Part shown: piece after piece, positions 7,240 to 10,919 of the stretch
Layout: the number at the start of each line of letters is the position of its first letter
Position numbering within the stretch: position 1 is the stretch's first letter
Assembly (NCBI GenBank): GCA_022572335.1
Contig: JACZWD010000076.1
Span: forward strand, 1-10,919
DNA from: Pseudomonadota bacterium
GTDB taxonomy: Bacteria; Pseudomonadota; Alphaproteobacteria; Rhodospirillales; 2-02-FULL-58-16
Direction of reading: 5' to 3'
Length of the DNA stretch: 10,919 nucleotides
Translations under genes and position numbers: made by a program
Notes under the pieces: model-generated
What the model saw: only the letters and a program-made list of their open reading frames with translations
What the model was told of the DNA's origin: nothing
Database searches by the model: none

Positions 7240-7661
7240 TATCGGGGGTTAATTGAACGGCACCGGACCGCTAGCTAGACCATCGTTCATACGAAATCGC
7301 CGTACCGTTCTTGCAAGTTCGTTGTGTTTCACCTATGGGGCATGGGTTAAATTGCTCAATCTGAATAGCCTTAAACGCGTCCGCAAACGGGCGCTCGCAA
7401 TCGATTGCTGCTATGTCGATTTTGGGCCTAAAATTGACATTTGGCCAAGGCAGTTATTGGCTATCAGCAGCCTAACCGATCGTCGGAGTTGGACGACCGG
7501 TTTGCGATCCAAAAGCCGACATTCGCGCCAACCATCTTGAATAACCGAAAGGGGTCGCTTCCAGCCGTTCGGCGCGGTCCCGTTAAGCGCTCCGGCCTCC
7601 TCCCGGCTCCAGCCACCCACCCGCAGGCGACGCCCGAACTGCCTTTACAGGCCACACGCCC
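7239..7661. other. Gene-free stretch between islet gene and tauE remnant
   Basis: I see no credible gene in these 423 bases. The first part is of medium GC content and the last 100 bases are GC-rich. A 95-codon TTG-initiated frame (7253-7540) includes DFGPKIDI, which resembles the FGPKADI peptide of spurious open frames common in alphaproteobacterial intergenic repeats, so I read the region as decayed or repeat-derived spacer. No T-run terminator was found. Confidence 0.45.
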
Positions 7662-8122
7662 TCAGAACACGGCGCGGCGGATCAGGTTGAGCCCGATGAC
7701 AAACAGCGTCACCAGCAGCGCCTTGCGGAAGGTCTCCTGGTCGATCCGGCCGCGGATCTTCTGGCCCACCCACATGCCGGCAAGACCGGGGACGCAGGCC
7801 AGCAGGGACAGGGGCGCCACGTCGGCCGTCAGGATGCCGTTGTCCACATAGGCGGCGATCAGCGGGATGGAGCCGACGAACCAGATCAGCCCGATGGTGC
7901 GGATGAACGTCTCCTTGGGCAGCCGCAGCATGACCAGATACATCAACATGGGCGGCCCCCATATGGTCGAGATGCCGCCCAGCACCCCGCCCACGGTTCC
8001 GGCCAGCGCCCCGGCCCACTTTTCCGCCGACGGCGGCACCCGCATCACGGGCGTGAAGAAGCTGGTCGTGGTGAACAGCACGACCACGGCGCCGAGCAGG
8101 CCGAAGAGCGTGTTGGGTTCGA
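7662..8122 (-). pseudogene. TauE/SafE family permease, C-terminal remnant
   Basis: The minus-strand frame ending TGA at 7662-7664 encodes about 153 residues that look like the second half of a TauE/SafE (DUF81) permease of about 250 residues. They begin near LEPNTLFGLLGAVVVLFTT, followed by the second-repeat Gly motif GVLGGISTIWGPPMLMYLVM and three to four further hydrophobic helices (WFVGSIPLIAAY, LLACVPGLAGMWVG, ALLVTLFVIGLNLI). The family exports sulfite or organosulfonates, or takes up related anions, across the inner membrane. The N-terminal half is absent: at about 8122/8123 the sequence changes abruptly into the phnA tail on the other strand. The frame continues to an ATG at 8171, adding 16 residues (MGAQAVALDAREVVGG) that are only the antisense of the phnA tail, so the chimera is probably not functional. 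An exporter of this kind would fit a sulfonate pathway. Confidence 0.8.
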
Positions 8123-8391
8123 GGCCGCCCACGACCTCTCGGGCGTCGAGGGCCACCGCCTGCGCTCCCACGGCGGCATCGCCGAACGCCGGGTGCCGTT
8201 CATATTATCCGAGCCCCTGAACGCCGGCTACGCCGCCCGCGCCGCCAAGGGCGGCCTCGACAGCTACGAGATCTTCGACTACGCCATCAACGGCACCGCC
8301 TGAGCCGGCGGCCTTCCAGGGCGTGTGCCCGTAAAGGGTGTCGCGGCCGGGAATTGGCTTTGTACCAAGGGGCGCCGATGAGCCGGAGCGG
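8123..8391 (+). repeat. Direct repeat copy B: diverged phnA 3' end plus downstream sequence
   Basis: Second copy of the segment at 5998-6268, same strand, about 94 percent identical over the ungapped part. It begins exactly where homology to the permease gene ends and stops 9 bases before the helicase stop codon. The downstream non-coding sequence is as well kept as the coding part, so the copies come from two closely related phnA loci, rather than from a reused protein domain. Confidence 0.95.
8124..8303 (+). pseudogene. phnA remnant (last 59 codons only)
   Basis: The frame 8124-8303 encodes the C-terminal 59 residues of a PhnA protein up to a TGA at 8301-8303, beginning AAHDLSGVEGHRLRSHGG and including the zinc-ligand His. 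It lacks the nucleophile Thr and the other ligands and cannot be active. Against the intact phnA only three residues differ (Leu to Val, Ala to Glu, Asn to Asp), while most of the other base changes in the coding part are synonymous, for example CTT to TTA and TCG to TCC. It therefore diverged as part of a working gene before it was truncated. It faces a 5'-truncated permease gene at the junction, so both genes lost their 5' parts in one event or in successive events. Confidence 0.9.
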
Positions 8392-8400
8392 ACACGGGGG

Positions 8401-9651
8401 CTACGCTGCTTTACCTGCCGTCCACCTGGGGCGCTGGGGGTTGCGGCGGCGCTGGCCCGGGCGCTTCTTCCGCTGGGGGCCGCGCTTGGCCGGGCCGGGG
8501 TCGTTGGCGATCCCGGCCGCGTGGTAGGGGTGGTCCTCGATCACCGGCACGCTCTGGCGGATGGTCTTCTCGATGTCGCGCAGGGTGGCGCGTTCGTCGT
8601 GGTCGCAGAACGAGATGGCGATGCCGGCCGCACCGGCGCGTGCCGTGCGGCCGATACGGTGCACGTAGCTTTCGGGATCGTTGGGCAGCTCGAAGTTGAT
8701 GACGTGGGTCACGCCCTCGACGTCGATGCCGCGCGCCGCGATGTCGGTCGCCACCAGCGCCCGGATGCGCCCGGAACGGAAATCCTCGAGGGCCCGCTGC
8801 CGGGCGTTCTGGGTCTTGTTGCCGTGGATGGCGTCCGATTGGATGCCGCTGTGGTGCAGGTGCCGGGCGATGCGGTTGGCGCCGTGCTTGGTGCGGGTGA
8901 AGATAAGCACCCGCTCGATGCTCTTGTCGTTCAGCAGTTCGCCAAGCAGCGCCCGCTTCTTGTCCTTGGGCACGAAAAGGACCCTTTGGTCCACCTTCTC
9001 GACGGTGGTTGCCGACGGGGCGGCCTCGACCCGTACCGGGTCGCTCAGCAGACCGTCGGCCAGACCCTGGACCGATTTTGGCATGGTGGCCGAGAACAGC
9101 ATCGTCTGGCGGCGATCGGGCAGGGCGGCGGTAATCTTCCTCACGTCGCGGATGAAGCCCATGTCGAGCATACGGTCCGCCTCGTCGAGGATGAAGACTT
9201 CGACCGCGTCAAGCCGCAAGTGGCCCTGGTTCATCAGGTCGATGAGCCGCCCCGGGGTGGCAACCAGCACGTGGACGCCATGGGCCAAAGCCCGGATCTG
9301 GGGACGGATGGAGGTGCCGCCGAAGACCACCGCCGAGCGCAGGCGCAGATAGCGGCCGTAGGTCCTGAGGCTGTCGCAGATCTGGCCAGCCAGTTCGCGG
9401 GTCGGGGCGACGATCAGCGCGCGCGGCCGCCGGCTATGGGGCTTGCCGGCGTTTTCCGCCAGGCGGTGCAGCAGGGGCAGGGCGAAGGCTGCCGTCTTGC
9501 CGGTGCCGGTCTGGGCGACGCCCAGCAGGTCGCGCCCTTCGAGCAGCGGCGGGATGGACTTTCTCTGGATGGGAGTAAGGGTGGTGTAGCCTTCGTCCGC
9601 GATGGCGCGAAGGATGGGTTGGGCCAATTCAAGGCCCGCGAAATCGGTCAT
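8401..9651 (-). CDS. rhlE: DEAD-box ATP-dependent RNA helicase, RhlE type
   Basis: This 416-residue protein starts at ATG 9649-9651 on the minus strand (MTDFAGLELAQPIL); an AAAGAAAAA/GAGAAAG purine tract lies just upstream. A longer frame to 9756 runs through a perfect hairpin and adds no conserved sequence. All helicase motifs are present: TPIQ (26-29), AQTGTGKT (46-53), PTRELA (82-87), TPGR (131-134), DEAD (155-158), SAT (186-188), then in the second RecA domain IFTRTKHGANR, VATDIAARGID and HRIGRTARAG. The tail is strongly basic (KRGPQRKKRPGQRRR), suited to RNA binding. These cytosolic enzymes unwind short RNA duplexes in ribosome assembly, RNA decay and cold adaptation. It converges with the phnA remnant, leaving only a few bases between repeat copy B and its TAG stop, and is probably core chromosome bordering the rearranged segment. 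Confidence 0.95.
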   Translation of the reverse strand: MTDFAGLELAQPILRAIADEGYTTLTPIQRKSIPPLLEGRDLLGVAQTGTGKTAAFALPLLHRLAENAGKPHSRRPRALIVAPTRELAGQICDSLRTYGRYLRLRSAVVFGGTSIRPQIRALAHGVHVLVATPGRLIDLMNQGHLRLDAVEVFILDEADRMLDMGFIRDVRKITAALPDRRQTMLFSATMPKSVQGLADGLLSDPVRVEAAPSATTVEKVDQRVLFVPKDKKRALLGELLNDKSIERVLIFTRTKHGANRIARHLHHSGIQSDAIHGNKTQNARQRALEDFRSGRIRALVATDIAARGIDVEGVTHVINFELPNDPESYVHRIGRTARAGAAGIAISFCDHDERATLRDIEKTIRQSVPVIEDHPYHAAGIANDPGPAKRGPQRKKRPGQRRRNPQRPRWTAGKAA

Positions 9652-9690
9652 GGTTTGTTTTTCTTTCTCGATCAAATCGTAAGGTACCCT

Positions 9691-9710
9691 CCGTCCCGAA
9701 AGCGGGACGG
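9691..9710 (-). promoter_or_regulatory. Perfect hairpin in the helicase leader
   Basis: CCGTCCCG (9691-9698) and CGGGACGG (9703-9710) form a perfect 8-base-pair stem with a 4-base loop. It lies 40 bases upstream of the helicase ATG, in its likely 5' untranslated region, with no T-run on either side, so it is better read as a leader structure or protein site than as a terminator. Confidence 0.45.
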
Positions 9711-9805
9711 CGAGCGCGCAAGCACGATGCAAGCATTGCCGACGCGGCGTGCCCATGGCAGAGGCCCGTCTAACGAAACGCCCACATATGTCGGAAGGAT
9801 ACGTG

Positions 9806-9832
9806 GCCGGCCCTAAGGAATTGCGGGCCGGC
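9806..9832. repeat. GC-rich inverted repeat
   Basis: GCCGGCCC (9806-9813) and GGGCCGGC (9825-9832) are perfect 8-base arms around an 11-base AT-richer loop. No T-run follows on either strand. It lies about 155 bases upstream of the helicase start. Confidence 0.6.
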
Positions 9833-9882
9833 GAGTGATCGAAATTCGACCTTTAAGGGAATGTCGCTGGCGGCACAAGATG

Positions 9883-10230
9883 CTAACGGTGCCGGGAAGT
9901 CAAGACAATTCGCCTCTTGCCGCCAATACGGACGCGCGTATTGCGCCTCCGTATTGCCTGATTACCTGCGAACTTCCGCTTGCGGCTATGAGGGGCCATC
10001 CAGCGCGGGTCTACTGAACGTCCGGTTTCCGGTCCATTGCGGAAGTTGATGCCGTCGAAATTGCAATATTCCATTACATCCTTTCGTTGAATAACATGCA
10101 ACTCATTTTGTTTCCCGGTTCTCGTTATTTTCTGCCATAGCTCGTTTTTTTCTGCCTCTTTTTTTTCTTCCTCGGAGCCGCCGGACATAAAATGACAACA
10201 CGCCAACGCGCAGTGTAGTAAGATATCCAT
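9883..10230 (-). CDS. Doubtful small open reading frame in AT-rich intergenic DNA
   Basis: A 115-codon minus-strand frame begins MDILLHCALACCHFMSGG, with a second possible start at MSGGSEEEKK. The middle (EEEKKEAEKNELWQKITRTG, then HVIQRKDVMEYC) has a protein-like charged, helical character, but the last 60 residues run through the hairpins at 9924-9956 and 9971-10047 and become an Arg-rich string, which looks like non-coding sequence. No Shine-Dalgarno sequence precedes either start. It is probably a gene remnant or chance; I recognise no family. Confidence 0.15.
   Translation of the reverse strand: MDILLHCALACCHFMSGGSEEEKKEAEKNELWQKITRTGKQNELHVIQRKDVMEYCNFDGINFRNGPETGRSVDPRWMAPHSRKRKFAGNQAIRRRNTRVRIGGKRRIVLTSRHR
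9924..9956. repeat. Strong hairpin, 9+4 base-pair stem
   Basis: CAATACGGA (9924-9932) pairs with TCCGTATTG (9948-9956). Inside, after a C-C mismatch, GCGC (9934-9937) pairs with GCGC (9943-9946) around a 5-base loop, giving a 13-pair stem. It is not followed by T residues. Confidence 0.65.
9971..10047. repeat. Long-spaced inverted repeat
   Basis: AACTTCCGC (9971-9979) and GCGGAAGTT (10039-10047) are perfect 9-base arms 59 bases apart. A small palindrome CCGCTTGCGG (9976-9985) overlaps the left arm. It could be the ends of a degenerate palindromic repeat element; no transposase is near. Confidence 0.45.
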
Positions 10231-10353
10231 CGATTACTTTGGATAATTTTTGTGGTCAACACTTCCTTCGACAATGGCACATTATTACCTCTAATTACCG
10301 GAGGAACCAGCGGACAAATCGCAGGACATCTTTTCGCTCTATCGGCGTTTAGC

Positions 10354-10451
10354 TAAGCCGGCTCGTCGGGTCATGATCAGTGACCCTTGGTATTAGGGCC
10401 GAAAACCTTGGTAAGCCGGCTCGTCGGGTCATGATCAGCGTCCCTTGGTAT
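10354..10451. repeat. Two-unit 40-base direct repeat, 58-base period
   Basis: Units at 10354-10393 and 10412-10451 are identical at 38 of 40 bases and begin TAAGCCGGCTCGTCGGGTCA. The differences fall together just after the shared TGATCA palindrome. The 18-base spacer ends in CCTTGG, which also occurs near the end of each unit. With the spacer the period is 58 bases. Tandem regulator sites or a small repeat element are both possible; two units are too few for a CRISPR. Confidence 0.85.
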
Positions 10452-10478
10452 AACCCCCAAAAATAGTTCTTCAACAGC

Positions 10479-10610
10479 CTCGGCCATGAGCGGCCGTTCC
10501 AAGCCGAGTCCCGGATGTCTGGAATGCGACGGCAAGCGGACATCTCAGCGGCCACGTCGTCGTCGGTGCCAGACATCGCAAGGCCCCACCTTTCCAGGAG
10601 GCGGGTTTTT
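10479..10610 (+). ncRNA. Candidate structured small RNA
   Basis: Several dyads lie in order. CTCGGC (10479-10484) pairs with GCCGAG (10503-10508), or alternatively CGGCC (10481-10485) pairs with GGCCG (10492-10496). A long stem GATGTCTGG/CCAGACATC (10514-10522 with 10569-10577) is extended inside by CGACG/CGTCG (10527-10531 with 10561-10565). A terminator-like hairpin with five T residues follows at once. No promoter was pinned down. It matches no RNA family I know, so this is structure only. Confidence 0.25.
10584..10610 (+). terminator. Possible Rho-independent terminator
   Basis: CCCCACCT (10584-10591) can pair imperfectly with AGGAGGCGGG (10596-10605), with one A-A mismatch and one bulge, and is followed by TTTTT (10606-10610). 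The stem is GC-rich and the loop is four bases. It would end a plus-strand transcript coming from the 10480-10580 region, about 110 bases before the ABC-F gene. Confidence 0.35.
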
Positions 10611-10720
10611 CCGGGTCATCCATCAATGCAAGCGGGGTCGGTGCCTTGCCTGATCTGCCCCCTTTTTGCCAAGGGTGAAGGCGGTTCACGCGCGCCGCTC
10701 GGCGTGATACATGCCTTGCC

Positions 10721-10919
10721 ATGCTTCGCCTCGACCAGATCACCTATCGCATCGGCCCGCGCACGTTGTTCGACGGCGCCAGCGCCACCATCAATCCGGG
10801 CCACCGGGTCGGCTTCGTCGGCCGCAACGGCACCGGCAAGACGACGCTGCTTGGCATGGTGACCGGCGCCATGGAGCCCGATTCCGGCTCCATCTCCGTG
10901 CCGTCCGGCTGGCGCATCG
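10721..10919 (+). CDS. ABC-F family ATPase (Uup/YheS-like), N-terminal start only
   Basis: An ATG at 10721 opens a frame that runs to the window end, 66 complete codons. It begins MLRLDQITYRIGPRTLF, has the Walker A motif GRNGTGKT at residues 34-41 and continues with TLLGMVTGAMEPDSGSI, the typical start of a soluble ABC-F protein with two ATPase domains. These proteins act on ribosomes (translation factors such as EttA, Uup and YheS) rather than as transporters. The start is chosen by family similarity; I see no good Shine-Dalgarno sequence. A 7-pair hairpin (about 10692-10707, including one G-U pair) lies just upstream and might mask initiation. Without the linker and second domain the subgroup cannot be named. 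Confidence 0.85.
   Translation, partial: MLRLDQITYRIGPRTLFDGASATINPGHRVGFVGRNGTGKTTLLGMVTGAMEPDSGSISVPSGWRI

Larger units (their letters stand above)
9652..10720. other. About 1 kb without a convincing gene, rich in dyads
   Basis: Between the helicase start and the ABC-F start I see no convincing coding region. The stretch holds GC-rich hairpins (9691-9710, 9806-9832, 9924-9956), a long-range dyad (9971-10047), an AT-rich part (about 10050-10340) with one doubtful minus-strand frame, a two-unit direct repeat (10354-10451) and a structured segment ending in a T-run (10479-10610). It may combine helicase regulation, a degenerate repeat element and a small RNA gene. Confidence 0.6.

Noticed and set aside
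7253..7540. 95-codon TTG-started frame after the strong Shine-Dalgarno sequence
   Set aside because: The spacing is too long, there is no protein-like pattern, and DFGPKIDI resembles peptides from spurious frames in alphaproteobacterial intergenic repeats.
5998..8391. Composite transposon bounded by the direct repeats
   Set aside because: The repeats are the phnA 3' end, not insertion sequences. No transposase, integrase or short terminal inverted repeat was seen between or beside them.
8338..9816. 492-codon plus-strand open frame
   Set aside because: It is antisense to the helicase gene, which shows every DEAD-box motif in order.
10354..10451. CRISPR array
   Set aside because: There are only two units with an 18-base spacer, spacer and unit share CCTTGG, and no cas gene is visible.

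Overview
This is GC-rich DNA that reads like an alphaproteobacterium, perhaps Rhodospirillales-like. That is an inference from base composition, the RhlE-type helicase and the style of the ABC-F gene. No rRNA, tRNA, CRISPR array or complete insertion sequence is visible.

Layout: (1) Positions 1-4817 hold a tightly packed plus-strand operon. It runs from the C-terminal part of a SauS-type CoA-acylating aldehyde dehydrogenase, through the beta and alpha subunits of an ADP-forming succinyl-CoA-synthetase-like acid:CoA ligase and a zinc-free quinone-oxidoreductase-like MDR protein, to a 12-helix MFS carrier. (2) After a 101-base gap, phnA (4919-6178) encodes a phosphonoacetate hydrolase of the alkaline phosphatase superfamily with its metal ligands and Thr nucleophile intact. 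(3) Positions about 6270-8390 form a rearranged, partly AT-rich islet. It carries a lone membrane-anchored protein of unknown function with its own sigma70-like promoter, then a 5'-truncated TauE/SafE permease gene on the minus strand, joined abruptly to a second, diverged copy of the phnA 3' end. The phnA tail therefore flanks the islet as a direct repeat of about 270 bases. (4) A DEAD-box RNA helicase of RhlE type lies on the minus strand (8401-9651). (5) About 1 kb without a convincing gene (9652-10720) is rich in hairpins, contains a 58-base-period direct repeat and ends in a candidate structured RNA or terminator. (6) The start of an ABC-F ATPase gene (10721 on) runs off the window.

How the genes may work together: acylating dehydrogenase plus ADP-forming ligase is the known module for interconverting sulfoacetate, sulfoacetyl-CoA and sulfoacetaldehyde, and TauE/SafE exporters usually go with sulfonate breakdown. 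PhnA, however, acts on phosphonoacetate, the phosphorus isostere of sulfoacetate. Either sulfonate and phosphonate genes sit side by side here, or the dehydrogenase and ligase run in the direction phosphonoacetaldehyde to phosphonoacetyl-CoA to phosphonoacetate plus ATP and feed PhnA. The second option would be an energy-conserving variant of the PhnWAY pathway that I do not know to be described. The sequence alone cannot decide between them.
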